64,000 nt of DNA. Source: Astropecten irregularis (lineage: Eukaryota; Echinodermata; Asteroidea; Paxillosida; Astropectinidae). The DNA is taken from positions 1,426,001-1,490,000 of the forward strand of contig OZ020259.1 in assembly GCA_963971285.1 (NCBI GenBank), read 5' to 3'. A program made the position numbers and the translations under genes. The notes beneath the pieces were generated by a model. The model was not told the DNA's origin. It was given only the letters and a program-made list of their open reading frames with translations, and made no database searches. Below, one piece after another: positions 42,964 to 55,468 of this stretch. Positions within the stretch are counted from its first letter, which is position 1; every line of letters starts with the position of its first letter.

Positions 42964-45900
42964 AAGGTATAGCCTGGCTTTTATTCACGGCATGGCACGG
43001 TCCACATTTTAGATCAATACCAACACGTACTAGACTCCCTGCATCAGCTATCACCATGACCCAAATGTCCATGTCCCCTGCTGGTATTTGAAAGCAACGG
43101 CTGGAGCTGCAGCGATCCCGGCAGCCATAATATTCTTCACCCGAAGCCGAATTCCTAGTTCACGGTCTTGCATGAATACAGATGTTCAGAAAGTGTGTAC
43201 ATAAATCTGCAGTCTGACTATTATGGGGGTAATATCTTGGTGCAGCATTTTGGCACGGATTCGTTTGCTTCAGTTCGAACTAAATTTGAAAAACGGGCCA
43301 ATCTGCATTCGTTCTTGCGCGTGTTTCGAATATTTTAAATGTAATTTTAAATAAGCGTAAGGGCATTTCCACGGTTTTGGGACATTTTTAAACGTAAGTT
43401 ACCTCTTTTGTTACCTCTTTCAAGGAACCAGAAGTGGTATATTTGCTGATGCCAATAAAACATTACATTGGGGTCTTTCAAGAAGGATTGATCAAGGAAT
43501 AGCCCAAAGTCACCCAAAAGGTAACTTACGTTACCGTGGAATTGCCCATAAGCCTAAGGCTTTTTGTCGCTTCTTCGGTGTCAATTTTACCGAAATTATA
43601 TAAATATTGTATTGTTGTTTTGCATTTATTATTTCCGTTTGTTCATTACGTCTGCCTAGTACATTCCTATGCAGTGATTTCCATGTTTTCTATTAAAATT
43701 AATCTCTCGTATATTCACCGAAAGTACATGTAGGGCCTAGGCCTGTGTACGGTTTGGCGGTATTCATTTCATGTGTTCGTGGATTGCATTTATAAGCATG
43801 TTGGGTCAAACACGGCTAAGGAATAGTTTATTGAACCCTTTCGTACTTGCCATATGGAATTTGGCACAAAGACCAAAAAAAGAGAAGATCTTCCTTTACT
43901 TTGGGAAAATAGTCTAGGCTTATACCGACCCATGACATGTTGTGTATTGCACAGGCAGCTTTATGGTCGGGTGTCTTTTTTTCTCTTTGTGCCGACTTGA
44001 GACATTTCCAACATCTTGAAGATGCATCATGTCTTTTCCCATGGGCTGACTGGGTATAAGATCTTCAGTGAGCAGCGGGGATGGTGCAACATTCTTCCCC
44101 AGGAACGGAAGTCCAGAGCACGGGTGTTGTCTTTCGATACAACTGTTATCATTGCAAGGAAAGTGTCAGTATAATAAATGGCATCCTCTTGCCAATGTTA
44201 GGGATTTTATTTTTATTGGCGCATTTTTTGGCGTCTCGCCATCTTAACCAGCATGCATATACCCGCCTTTTTCTACAGTACTGTCGGGAATACACCTGCT
44301 AGATAAATGATTGACTGCTCGGCCAGTTGGCAGGTCTTGTGGCCCAGTGTTTTATTACAAGGATTTCATGTTGGAAATTCTGATTTCCTCATGTTGAACG
44401 CCCTAGTCTTCTCTTCCTTACTCTATGGTCCTCCCCAACAGCTGTGTGCTTGGAGCTCTGGAAAAAAAACCGATCGCGGGGTAAATATACAAAATATCAC
44501 AGGAGTCATTCCAGCGGGCGTTTTAGCCTTTGCTGGGGATCTTGTCAATTTTGCGTCGTCGAGGAATGTGGCTATTAAATCTGCAGATTTACCTTCAAGA
44601 GTGCCTTGCACCCGAGTCTTTCCAGGTTGCAGCAGCTCAGGTGTGAAATCTACTCACACCAGCGGTGTCGAGTCAGCTGTAGACTCTCGAAGTGTCAGTA
44701 TTAAGCGATGGTCCAATAAGTCCATATGCGTGTGCATGTGTACACTCCATGGTGTTATTATTTTCTACAGCATTGGTCTAATATTGCCAGTTTAAGCTTC
44801 AAATTCAAGCAGAATGCTGAAATTGGCGGGCGCGAAACTTGCTATAAAAGACCCCATGCTGTCCCTAACATAACACCATGCTTCCCAACTGCTCTTTGGG
44901 TATTTGTGTGTGAGCTCAGAACGAATTGTTTGCTCGGTGAAACCATGCAGTCCCACCATGAATCAGCAATGCATCATTCCAATAATATGTTCAAAGTCCT
45001 CGGATTAATGCACCTGTATACCAGCGAGCTTGAACTCCGTCCGCTTAAGGGGGTCAACACCATCACCCTGAATTCTCTGAGCAGCTCAAGATGAAGCGAA
45101 TCGGGAAATTAGATCGGTCGTGTCCTTATAAACACTGAAGGAAAACAGTCCTCCGCACATCAGAGAATGATAACATCGGTCCCTTGTTATTGAACGAGTT
45201 CAGGATGTTGACTATTGATACAGAAAATGAGAATGAACTCCTTGATCTTTGATGATATTAACGTGGACAGACAGTCCTCTGACTCTGAGCGCATAAACAT
45301 AACACGGATGTTTGCTAGGCTCTCTCATTCGGCTAATTCTAATAATCCATTTCCCTGCCGAGTCTGTGATCAGCGGTTCCACGAAATTGGCCGGCTGTTC
45401 AAGACATGAGGATACTTATAGAGTTAGACGACAAGACAACGAATCGTCTTCTCGCCTTAGGTCTATCCTTTTTATAGCTCCATGGGTTTACTGAAGACAC
45501 TCAATGCAACTGGACGCTCATTTCTGTATCATAATTCGAAGTGTTCATCGGTCCCGGCCCACTCCCATGCAGAAACTCCATGGTCGTACGCATGATATTA
45601 CCGGGTCTATAATTATAGTTGGACACTTGATATGTTTTACGACCAGTTTCCCTGGTAATTTCAGGCTCGACGAGGCTTTAAAGGAACTGTCTGATTTATC
45701 AGAGAGGCCGTTAATACAGTTTTATTTGTCTCTCCTTCCGGTGATGAGTTTTTATGCGTGCAAATTCCCTCAGAATCTCTTAATAACATGGTGTTTTCTC
45801 AGAAAGGGTAAATTGATCATTCTGTTGGCCTGTCAGTTTAGACGTTGTCTTCAAACAAGCACCTTGAAGACGAAGATAGTTTGTCTTCTCTGGAGTCTTT

Positions 45901-46917
45901 GCCTCACCATGGCCTCTCGCCTTCTCTCCTAAGAAACTAGATCAGTCCTCTTCCAGCCTCACCTTGGCATCTCCTGCCGTTGTTGTCGTGATTCGTATAC
46001 GCCGCGGTTATCTCTTCAGTATCCTAACTAGCCCGAGGGAACGTGCGTGACGATGAATATCATGTCTTCAGATTGTCTTAGCGTAATAATTACATGGAGG
46101 GATACTTGTGCCATGATGTAGGCCTCCAGTCGGTGATGATCCTTCTACTAGGGTTTCGTCTTGGCTTCTCGAAGACGTGTATCTCTTGCAGACGCGAGGG
46201 CTACATCAGTACATGGATACTCGTGTCATCCCGTAGGCTCTATTTTTTGTATCGACGTTTCGTCCTCTGTCAACCAGTCATCTTATCTCGATTTTACAAA
46301 AGAAAGCACTCCGATCTCCCCTGCTTCTTGTTAACTTGGGAGATTCGACTTTTGTCAGATTTAAGATTGTTTGTTTTATGACTGCCTATAAAAATAGGCG
46401 TTATTTCTGTAGACGCCATAAAATCGTGATCTTTGATACACGTTTTCAGTATCAAGGATACTGTTTCCCAGAGGTTCTTTTGGAATCTATCCCCATGGAT
46501 TACTAAAAGATTAGAGTGCGATCCTTTGATCTTACGCCTACTATCTGATATACAACTTACTTCAGACCCTTTTTATGTCGGCATTGACTTTCGTCCCTGC
46601 ATCACAATCATATGCCTGCATTGTTTATCTTAAAATATATTTCTTGCTTGATTGCCAAGCGAGTATAGCTGTTTTGATGAGTCTGTTCGGAAGCTGAAAG
46701 AGCAATCAGATCATGCAATAACACTGATGGTTGTTTAATCAGCGGTCCGGACCAAGAGGATGCTAGCTTGTGATGTTCCGCACAGTTGTCTCAACACATT
46801 ACTGTATCCTCCTACGTCGTCTTATCTGGTTCCGTGTACACTTGTGGTAGTCGGTCATTTTCAGTGTAATGGTTGATAGCTTGTGGCGTCTTTAGATCTA
46901 CTGCCTTTGTCAAAGCT
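42964..46917. other. Repeat-poor intron stretch, no recognised gene
   Basis: Several medium open frames on the + strand (for example 44307-44795, 162 codons, and 45504-45932, 142 codons) show no domain, no splice-bounded structure and no repeats. From 45200 to 46650 the sequence is unusually even in composition and free of the repeat families seen elsewhere. I do not call a gene. Confidence 0.45.
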
Positions 46918-47203
46918 CGGCTCCAGCTCCAGCTCCGGCTCCGGCTTCGGCTCCGGCTCCGGCTCCGGCTTCGTCTCTGTTTTCACACGCTGAAAATATA
47001 GCTTGTGGTTTGCCATTGAAGCTGAAGCTCTGTTGTCGTTTTCAAACCAGAGAATCTACTTCCTAACTAGAGCCAAAAGTCTCTGTTTTGTTAACTGTTA
47101 TTTTGAAATGGATTCATGAAATGCAGGCGGAGCCGGAGCCGGAGCCTGAGCCTGAGCCGGAGCCGGAGCCTGAGCCTGAGCCGGAGCCTGAGCCGGTGCC
47201 GAG
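46918..47203. mobile_element. Family F element with hexanucleotide arms on both ends
   Basis: Left arm TCCAGCTCCGGCTCCGGC-type (46918-46975). The central body has GCTGAAAATATAGCTTGTGG, CAAACCAGAGAATCTACTTC and ATGGATTCATGAAATGCAGG. The right arm is GGAGCCGGAGCCTGAGCC-type (47129-47203). The two arms are reverse complements, so the element folds back on its own microsatellite. Confidence 0.88.
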
Positions 47204-47230
47204 CTTTGAGAAATTTCGATCGCTTGACTC

Positions 47231-47380
47231 CAGGGGCCGATTTCATAAAGCTCTGCGACGCGTCGCAACTCGATTTCCGACGCGTCCTAGCTGCGACGCG
47301 TCGCATCTATGCGGTGAGTCCATAGAGAAAGGATGCCTCTTAACTTTGCGACGCGTCGTAAGTTTTATGAAATCGGCCCC
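47231..47380. mobile_element. Foldback MITE with GCGACGCGTCGC arms
   Basis: Ends CAGGGGCCGATTTCATAAAG and TTTTATGAAATCGGCCCC. The interior carries repeated GCGACGCGTCGC-type palindromes (47258-47309 and 47348-47360). The outer ends resemble those of families A and B, while the interior is unrelated to either. Confidence 0.85.
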
Positions 47381-47652
47381 AGGATTGCCTTTAGATTAAA
47401 AACAATCTAAATCAAATTGATGCGGTATACCATTCGTCCTTTGGGGATGTGGTGAGATGTGTATCAGATGAGGCTTTCTGGTGATAAAATTATCGGCATT
47501 AAACCCACTTGAGGACTGCTCTGCGTGTCACTGTGAGGCAACCTTTTACAGGCAACTTGGAGATGGAAATGTCAGGCCCTTCCAAACTCGTAAAATCGGT
47601 CATGGTTCGGATCTTGCAGCAGTTTGCAGCGTTTTACTACCCATAGAGAAAT
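47381..47652. other. Intron with a family G remnant
   Basis: GGAAATGTCAGGCCCTTCCA near 47568 and CTTGCAGCAGTTTGCAGCG near 47605 are remnants of the hammerhead-like repeat. Otherwise nothing is seen. Confidence 0.5.
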
Positions 47653-47779
47653 AATTGATTTCACCAAACTCATCGTAACTTACTATCAATCTTAGGACTT
47701 ACGATGCATTGCATCCCTACGTAAGATACAATGGTTCATCCTTTGTAACTATAGTTCGTAGGGCTTCGTGAAATCGACC
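47653..47779. mobile_element. Foldback MITE, family B, copy 1
   Basis: ATTGATTTCACCAAACTCAT, CGTAACTTACTATCAATC at the left; GTTCGTAGGGCTTCGTGAAA, TCGACC at the right. The interior CTTACGATGCATTGCATCCC is shared with 48488, 53049 and 61889. Confidence 0.85.
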
Positions 47780-48487
47780 ATTGGATCGAGTGTTATGATT
47801 ATGTTTTGGTTCAGATATTACCTTCGTGACTCACTAACTTTGATAATGTTCTAATGGCGCCAAAAAGGTCTTTTCTGTGTGACTCAATGTTATTAAATTG
47901 AAAAATCAAGGTACTTGGACCCAGCTTGATAAATATAAATACTGACTCAGGATTGGCATTTTATCTGAGAAATATTGTTTACGTGTTCAAGTTCGTGTAT
48001 AGGAAGCACTTCATTAAACCACACTAAATACATGGACAGTTGCAAAGGCATTCTATTATGGGTGGATGTTGTAGATATATCGTATTATGATGGACTGGGT
48101 TTAAGACTTAATCTCCAACCAAAGGGTAGTGACCCGCCCTATGATGATTATCAGTTTATCAGTGAGTATGATGCGCATGGGCGTGGAGTTTTTCTTTAGA
48201 GGTACGAACAGTATTGGTAGAGAGTTTTGAAACGGGTAAATTCCATTTAATATTATTCCGCGAACATCTCCTCTATATTACGAAACAAAACAACACCTCA
48301 TATGCAATCATACAGGGTGAAAAATAAGAAGTCAATAATTTGAGCTACTTACATGAACTTACCGAGAAAACTAAGGGTGAAGATAATTAAAACCGGTTCC
48401 TTTCCAAACCTTTGGCTTGCCATTTCGACTTTAAAGCGACCTCTATTTTTATTAGGGCCACGTGGTTTTGTGTTGGACGTGCATGCT

Positions 48488-48615
48488 GGGGTCGATTTCA
48501 CCAAACTCATCGTAACTTGCAATCAATCGAATGACTTATGATGCATTGTAGCCCTACGTAGGATACGGTGGGTTATCATTCGTAACACCAGTTACGATCG
48601 ATCGTAGGGCTTCGT
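48488..48615. mobile_element. Foldback MITE, family B, copy 2
   Basis: GGGGTCGATTTCACCAAACT at the left. GTTACGATCGATCGTAGGGC then TTCGTCATCTTG at the right, with the last bases of the right arm diverged. Confidence 0.82.
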
Positions 48616-50119
48616 CATCTTGTCCCCTGGTCGCTTAGGTCCCCCTTTTATGAGGAGAGGGGGAGCTCAAGCGATACCTAAATGAAATTGCGACGGGGTG
48701 AGAAGTCATCCATGATGACTCTTCATTGCGAAGGATTTGACATTACCGATGGAGGCTGACAGATCCGTGACTGGTGTATTAACACTCTGTATAAGAGATA
48801 AAGGGAGTAAGTCTTACTCTTATCTCGTCCGAGAGCAGAATCAATTTTGTAGTCGATCAGATAATGACAGGGTATTGAACGTTGAATCACATCGGAAAAG
48901 CTTCAATTTGTCCCCTATCCTTTTCATGCGTCCTGATTGATCCTTGATTTTCACATGAAGCGTACAAACTGACATCACACTTCTGTAATATCTAAGTGCA
49001 GATAGGTTCAAATCCAAGTGTATATCATTCTTCAGTAACTAACTGTTGTTTTGGTTATGTTTTTGTATACTTTGTTTATTAACTCGCTTGTTTGTTATAC
49101 TTCTTTCTTTTTTTCATGCGACGTGAGCGTGTGCTTTATAAGTATCCATGCATTATTATTAAAAAAAATTGCTTTTCATATCCACATCCTACTCTGCTGG
49201 GATCAGTCCATGTGAAATCAAACACAGGTTTAAAACAATGGGAAAATGTGGAAAACCAAACAATCGCCCAAGTTTCCAATCAACCCCAGCTACACCGATA
49301 AAGCACCAAGTTGTCCCAATCCACCCGTGAATGCATGCCCAATATGTTTGTACCCGTGCTGGCAGAACTTGAAACTCAAAAGTTGGATTTCAGTTCCGAA
49401 TTTGATTGGAAGCAAGTGGACAGCATTCTAGAAAGCAGTCATTCGTGAACTAGTCAAGGTTCGTTATTGAAAATGCCTGTTGAATAATCTTGAATTTTGA
49501 AACACCTGTCAACTATTTTCAAACTCATGGCAATGCATTCTGAATTCAAGGATGTATGGGTCGTGTTGCGGTTGAAGGCCAAGGATAGGCCCTCTGCCGT
49601 CTTTTTCTCTCTGACACAAAAGAACAAGATCTCAAAAGAGAGGAAATCTCCCCAGGCTTAAATACAACACACCCCACCTCAGTTCATTAGAGTTTTGATT
49701 GAAATTTCCACCGTGCCGTGTAATGTCAGGATGTTCTGGCAATGCATGCTATACACGACCTATACGGCTGAGATTAGCCAGGGGGTACAGGGGGGTCCCT
49801 GCTGCCGGCGACGTTGTGATTGGACCTTCCCCTCTTCATGTCATCCGGGAGACGTGGCTTCTGTTATGAAGGTTATCATGAAAACAAGGTGGACAGGTGT
49901 GTGTCGAACCATCAAAGAAGCCTTCAGTAGATCATGGAGGAAGAAATAGATCCTCCATGAGTAGATAAAGCGTCGTGAGTTGTTGGAAAGGTGTCATCTT
50001 TTAGGGTATCTTTGACCAGAGGCAGATTTCACGAAACACGATTGATCTTAACTTTGAGTTGTCAATATCACCTTGGTGATTTGTAATTGTATTGTGACAT
50101 CAGAAATCGACCTTAGCTC
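48616..50119. other. Intron DNA, no gene seen
   Basis: No repeat family was recognised, except that 50025-50110 resembles a degraded family B element (CAGATTTCACGAAACACGAT). No exon was found. Confidence 0.45.
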
Positions 50120-50315
50120 CTTGAGGCTTGACCGCTTGAGGCTGGGATTTGGGATTTTATTTTGTGTCTGAAATGAAACGGCTTGATATACATGGCGAAG
50201 CTGGAGCCTTTCTTCGGCTTCGTCGTGTGGCCCAATCCCTTCATTTCGTTTGGTGGGACTCAAATGGCGGTGGCGAAATAAGTTCAAAGCCTAGCCTCGA
50301 GCCTGGTTTCTTGAT
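50120..50315. mobile_element. Foldback element, family E, copy 3
   Basis: TTGAGGCTTGACCGCTTGAG at the left, AAGCCTAGCCTCGAGCCTGG at the right. The interior GGCGAAGCTGGAGCCTTTCT matches 17465-17691 in reverse orientation. Confidence 0.7.
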
Positions 50316-51562
50316 TGACGGGCTCAACTCTTTCCTGAGTGTTGAAGTCCTAGGCATCGTCATTCTGTTAGGCGTCATGCGCACTCATCGCGCCTCAGTG
50401 ATGCGCTCGATTTTCAGCGACCTCGTTCTCCGTGTGGGTACGATCGTGCAGTTTCCCACCATGCCTTGCGCGGTCGTGAAGAAACGCACTTGCGCCGATA
50501 GAGTCCAGGATGATGACGTAGTTTCCTAATTTCAAATCAACCCAACATCTTGGTGCCATAGTGGAGAGGTTGAAACTTGCACCCAGAGCTAGCCAAATCA
50601 TGGAGCTTCCTAGCTCCATGGCCAAACCATGTTTCAACGTTCCGTGGACAATTTGTCCCTTCGTGAAAACGGTGACGATGTGTTCAGCCCAACCTTTAAG
50701 GGATGGTTGCATACTTATGGTGACACTGGATAAATTCAATAGAGAATTATAGTAGTTTTTTTAAAATGAGTTCTGCCAGGACTTGAAAAGAATATTGCAG
50801 TTGACTTCTGTCATGTCTGCTTCAGCTTTGAGACTGTATACAGTCAAGCAGCAGCTCAATCCTCGAGCCCTAACCTCACAACCACAAGCCTAAAACCTAC
50901 CCTAGAGAGGCTCTAGTCCAAACCAGCGGATTATTTCTTGACATTCAAGCCCTTATCTGACACTCATCGCGAACCGCATTTCATCGAGAAGAGACCGATG
51001 TAGGACCCTGAATCTCGGCCGGTCGCAAGGGGGAGGGAGTGGGGGAGGGCTGCGGTTATCGCCTCGCTATAATTCAATTTTCATTTCTGACAGCTTACAT
51101 TTGCCATCGTGACCTCCCAAAAAGGTCCATCCATGATGCTCTTTCTAGAGAAGCTTCGTTTGTGACGGGTCCCAGACACACAAGGTCGAGGTTGTTGCCA
51201 GGAATTACCGTTTTAAAGTGGGGGCGTTCGTTTTATCTGTAGCTCTGTGCGGTATTCGAGGTAAATTGACGTGACTTTTGGTGTTGAAATGTGCTATCTA
51301 ACAGCAAACGGCACGATTCCAATGTTTCAAGTAGTAGTTTTTTCAGGGTAGGGTAAATGAGTCAGTCATAGCGAGGCGCCTAGAGCAGAATATACCGCAC
51401 TGACAGTACGTTTGTGTCATTGTTGCCAGTTGTTTCACTGTCTTGAGGCATGGGCTGAAACCAAAACTGTCAGGGATTTTGGACCCTGCACAGCTATGAT
51501 ACATCTCTTTCAAATAGCATTCGTTTTTCTGTATCGTGTAGAAACCGGAGTCAAACATTGTC
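50316..51562. other. Intron DNA, no gene seen
   Basis: No repeat family and no supported exon. Overlapping frames on both strands between 50395 and 50752 lack motifs. Confidence 0.45.
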
Positions 51563-51700
51563 ATGAGGCCGGAGAAAGGCTCCAGCTTCGCCAGGACACC
51601 TGGCAAGCCGGCCTTCGTTTCATTTAGGACACAAAATGGCGCGAAGCGGTAGCAAAATAAATCCCAAGCCTAACCTCAAGCCTCATTTCGTAAAGGCTGT
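51563..51700. mobile_element. Foldback element, family E, partial copy 4
   Basis: CATGAGGCCGGAGAAAGGCT, CCAGCTTCGCCA, GGACACAAAATGGCGCGAAG and CCTAACCTCAAGCCTCATTT, CGTAAAGGC follow the right half of family E. Confidence 0.7.
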
Positions 51701-52499
51701 AGCTATCTTGGAATGAAAGCATCCAGGACGCCTAAAGGGCGGTGCAGTAATCGTCTTCCCAAATATTGTCATGTTAGCCAAAGACCTCCAAAGTGCACGT
51801 AGCCGGATAAAGATGTTCAGCATCTGATCCCTCGTAAGGATCGCTGGCATTATGAACCATGACAACACGATAGTCTCATTTGGGAGGAAAATGTTTGAAC
51901 CTGTGGTTCAACTGACATGTAAATCCTCACGAGGTACCTCGACAGTGTACCCTGGAAATTGGAGGGTTGAGATCCCTTCTCCCAAACCTTGACATTCGCC
52001 AACTACGATGAGAAACTTCTTAAAGGTAACCATGCCTTATACTGCTTCAAGTTCAGCAATATTGATTTTGAATATTGTCTTTTTTATGTAGGGCCTACTG
52101 TTTGTGTTGGGGTTAATCATCTGTTTCGATTGGAAAATATCAAAAACTGAAACTCATGGCTGGTATGAAGAATCATTGGTAAATAGAAACCAAATTTCGA
52201 GTGCTCACCACGAAGCTTATTATTTACTCATTGTCACAAAAAGAACGAACGTTTTGGTTTCAGTTATGTAGATATTAGTTTATTCATTGTCGGCATGGCT
52301 TTTGATAGGCGAACCAGAGAAGAATGAGATATATTTAGAGGGAAACAAAAGTGTTGGAGCAGATCCTATGTCGTTTTGAAAAGGATGACGCATTGGTTCT
52401 TCTCTAAACACAGTTGCATGCATGCACCACCGGTGGAAGTGTTGACCAACCGATACTCGTCCGGTGCGCAGTGCGTTTCGCGTGGGCACGGGTCGCAAT
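51701..52499. other. Intron DNA, no gene seen
   Basis: No repeat and no protein-like frame was recognised. Confidence 0.4.
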
Positions 52500-52740
52500 C
52501 AGGGGCCAATTTCACGGTACTTCTTAGCACAAATAATTGCTAAGCATGACATTTCTGTCTGAATAAAAACAGGGTTAACAACCAAATTTCCATGTTTTGT
52601 TTATCGCTTGTGATTGTTCTTTGGCTGTTGTTCACCGACCATGAATATCAAATTGAATTTTCAGTGGTGGTTTGTTTTATTGGGCGAGACATTTTTGTGC
52701 TCAGCAAATGTTTCTGCTTAGCAGCTCCATAAAATTGGCA
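52500..52740. mobile_element. Foldback MITE, family A, copy 4
   Basis: Starts CAGGGGCCAATTTCACGGTA. The interior TTGTGATTGTTCTTTGGCTG and TTTTATTGGGCGAGACATTT is as in the copies at 552 and 14672. The right end CTTAGCAGCTCCATAAAATT lacks the last CCCCTG. Confidence 0.85.
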
Positions 52741-53048
52741 GCAGTGCTATGAACTCCCGACTGATGATGTATCCTAACTCTAATCCAAAGCCCCTCGTCA
52801 CGTTTTCATTGCACCAGGGCAGAAGTCTAAAACAATAACAGCAATCAAAACACGATGATGTTGATGATGATGATGTCTGGCGCGTGGAAAAGGAAAAACA
52901 AATCGAGGGAAGACTATGTTTGCCAAGTAAACAGACTTAGGCCTAGACCTTATGGTGTTGAGATACCGGAATGCCTGCACACATTGACGTGTTTGCTATG
53001 TCTGAGCCTCGCTAAAGCTCATCCTTCATCGGTAGTTTGACAGGTCTT

Positions 53049-53194
53049 GGGCCAATTTCACTAAACTCTTCGTAACTTACTATCAATCGTATAGGTCTTT
53101 TGATACATTAAAGCCTTCGTGGGATAGGCCCGCTACGATAGGTTATCCTTCGTAGTTACGATCGATCGCAGGGCTTCGTGAAATCGACCCCTGA
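53049..53194. mobile_element. Foldback MITE, family B, copy 3
   Basis: GGGCCAATTTCACTAAACTC on the left has the family A-like C-C-A variant of the end. ATCGCAGGGCTTCGTGAAAT, CGACCCCTG on the right is family B-like. The copy thus links the two families' termini. Confidence 0.85.
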
Positions 53195-54178
53195 TCAAAT
53201 GAGGAATAAAAAGCAGTTTAAGACATATAGTACGAATGACATTTGCGATCTTACGTTTAAACCTGTATTGATTGATTCTACCTTTTGAAATGACATTTTC
53301 TATAATATTTACCTTCGCCCAAAAATACAGTGTTGGCGGCAACACCAAAAATACACCTCGTGCACATATTACCAATCAAGTGTCAACGGCTGCATTCCCT
53401 TGTGTGCGAGGTCACGATGTTAACTTGAAATTGAAAATAATTGTTCAATGTAATATCTCAGACATCCACCGAGTTGTTTGTCTTGAACTACTGTTGATGT
53501 TCTATTGGGCTCGGTCGGTATTTAAGAAACCTGAGAGTGGATAGCCTATACCTTAAGGTTCGTGTGACATTGAGGTCAGGGTTGTAAGAGATCCCTTGGC
53601 TGAACTTCACAAAACACCGAGATTAATCTTATAAGAACAAGTTGTCGGTATCGCCATAGTTATTTGTTTTGGTGTGGCATCACACTTTGCTCTGTAATTA
53701 GATTGGCTTCACACTTGCAATCAGTCTGAGTGCTTCGCCAAATCGATCGCAGGTTTTTGGACAAAATGCACATTTTCTTCATGTGTATATACACCTACAC
53801 TTAGACTGATGTTTCATCGCTCGTTTTGATTGTTTGGCCTTCCACGTTAACCTCCAGTTAGGCTGAATGTAGACACACCTTGACACGCTCGTTGAAAGTT
53901 TACAGGACTCTCCCTGGTGGGCGAACGGCTTGAGAAGCAAAACTGTCCAACTCCCAAGTAGGTTCTTGTCAGGAACTTGAATGAGTCTGCAAAATTCCAA
54001 CACTGTCCAGTAGCCCCCTTATCCCCTCATGCCCTAGACATATTTTGGCCAGTTACCTCTCTGATAAGCAACAAGTCTAACACACTGCAGTATCCACATT
54101 CTTATGATGTTGGCTAAGCCCCTTATAAAGATATTGATACCTGGATCTTACTACACCAAATCCAAATCGATTTCACTA
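53195..54178. other. Intron DNA, no gene seen
   Basis: 53599-53755 is a diverged family B-like foldback (AACTTCACAAAACACCGAGA on the left, GTGCTTCGCCAAATCGATCG on the right). Otherwise nothing is recognised. Confidence 0.45.
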
Positions 54179-54179
54179 T

Positions 54180-54200
54180 ACAGGGTGTCCCAGAAAAAAA
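54180..54200 (+). mobile_element. Single mariner-like terminus
   Basis: ACAGGGTGTCCCAGAAAA directly follows a TA dinucleotide. CAGGGTGTCCC is a known type of terminal inverted repeat in Tc1/mariner-like elements, which insert at TA. I did not find the opposite terminus or a transposase frame downstream, so this is a remnant at best. Confidence 0.45.
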
Positions 54201-54999
54201 CGAAACCGAGATTTGTCAATTAATAATCCTGTTTTAATTTCACTTTTGAATAAAAAAATGACACATATCTGAAAAGCTTATTTCCTCAGCTTTCATTTGA
54301 TACCATTCATATGATACATACTTCACGCATGGTGAGTAAAGACAATATGAAGCAAGGTTATCAAAAAGTAATTTGCACAACGATATTTTTATTTTAAAGA
54401 ATCAATCATATTTCTAGAAACTACAATTCCTGGCCTTTCAAATGATGCCTCAGTCAAGAAAAATGAGCAAGGGGTGACGTTTACTTGTTAGATTTCTCGA
54501 AGCACCAGAATTGATCATAAGATGCAACTCCATCCTAATTTTGCTAAGCAAAGTGTGGTGTCATATAATACAAATCAGTATGGTGAGACTCAAAACTCAT
54601 CTTAAGATTTATATAAATGCTTTGTGCAATCCAGCCCGTGAGTCGTAAACGGTTGATCATTGTAGACAAATTCACTTCAAGGCTCGTCTCATCACCAACG
54701 ATGCACACTTAATCTGGTGCTTCACAAAAATATTTCAATGTTTATGATAAAACAAACATACCACGATGCCTAAATGTTATACTTGATATCATGATGCTCA
54801 ACAACCGTGAAACCTCGGCATTCCAAAATCTTCGTCATGCATTAAACGAGATTCCGGACTCCGGAAATTTGTCAATCTTTACTGAGGGCAGAAGCTGTGA
54901 ATTCTGTAAATTTTGGAACAGCCAGATATAATCCGAGCATCGTACAAGTAACAGCACAAATATTTGGAGCTGCTTACTTTTAGATTAGAGCAGCGCAGA

Positions 55000-55468
55000 T
55001 AAAGGTATTATCATACTTTGGTAGGAAACCAAAACAGACACGTTCACAGATTTACGTATAATTCAAAGGGTATGTAATTGGACCTGGTACAAACATACCG
55101 TTGAAATGTTTCCGCCTGAAATGCTGTATTATGACCGAAAACCGTTTTGATCTCCGAGATCAAAACCTCACAATTACAATTACCACACAATTTCGCATAA
55201 CAATAGCACTGCGCACTTGCGCTAAAAATAACGCCGAACCTCAGACAAACGTTGCAACCGGCCATGCAAACTTGTGGTGAGTAGGGGTATGTGTGCGCGT
55301 ACATGCATGGTGTGACGTCATTAGTGTCGTTTTCGCTGTTTTCTACTGTTTCCAATTATCACTTGAGCTACAAATTTCACAGGTTTGTTTTTAGGTCATG
55401 GCAAAGCAAATTATGAACAGATCGCAGCTGTTCTATTAACTTTACAAAAGTATGATGCTACCTTTAAA
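55000..55468. mobile_element. Foldback element, family C1, with nested family D MITE
   Basis: Left TAAAGGTATTATCATACTTT, right AAAGTATGATGCTACCTTTA. The match to the copy at 31836 is interrupted at 55202-55328 by a family D MITE. The order of insertion is therefore C1 first, D second. Confidence 0.88.
55202..55328. mobile_element. Foldback MITE, family D, nested copy
   Basis: AATAGCACTGCGCACTTGCG opens, CAGACAAACGTTGCAACCGG follows, and it closes with TGTGACGTCATTAGTG. It is shorter than the copy at 5876, with internal loss of the TACTGTACACAACGTG part. The TGACGTCA at 55313-55320 is intact. Confidence 0.82.

Noticed and set aside
44307-45932. Two open frames of 162 and 142 codons as genes
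   Set aside because: No recognisable motif, signal or splice pattern, and ordinary composition. Kept only as a flagged repeat-poor region.
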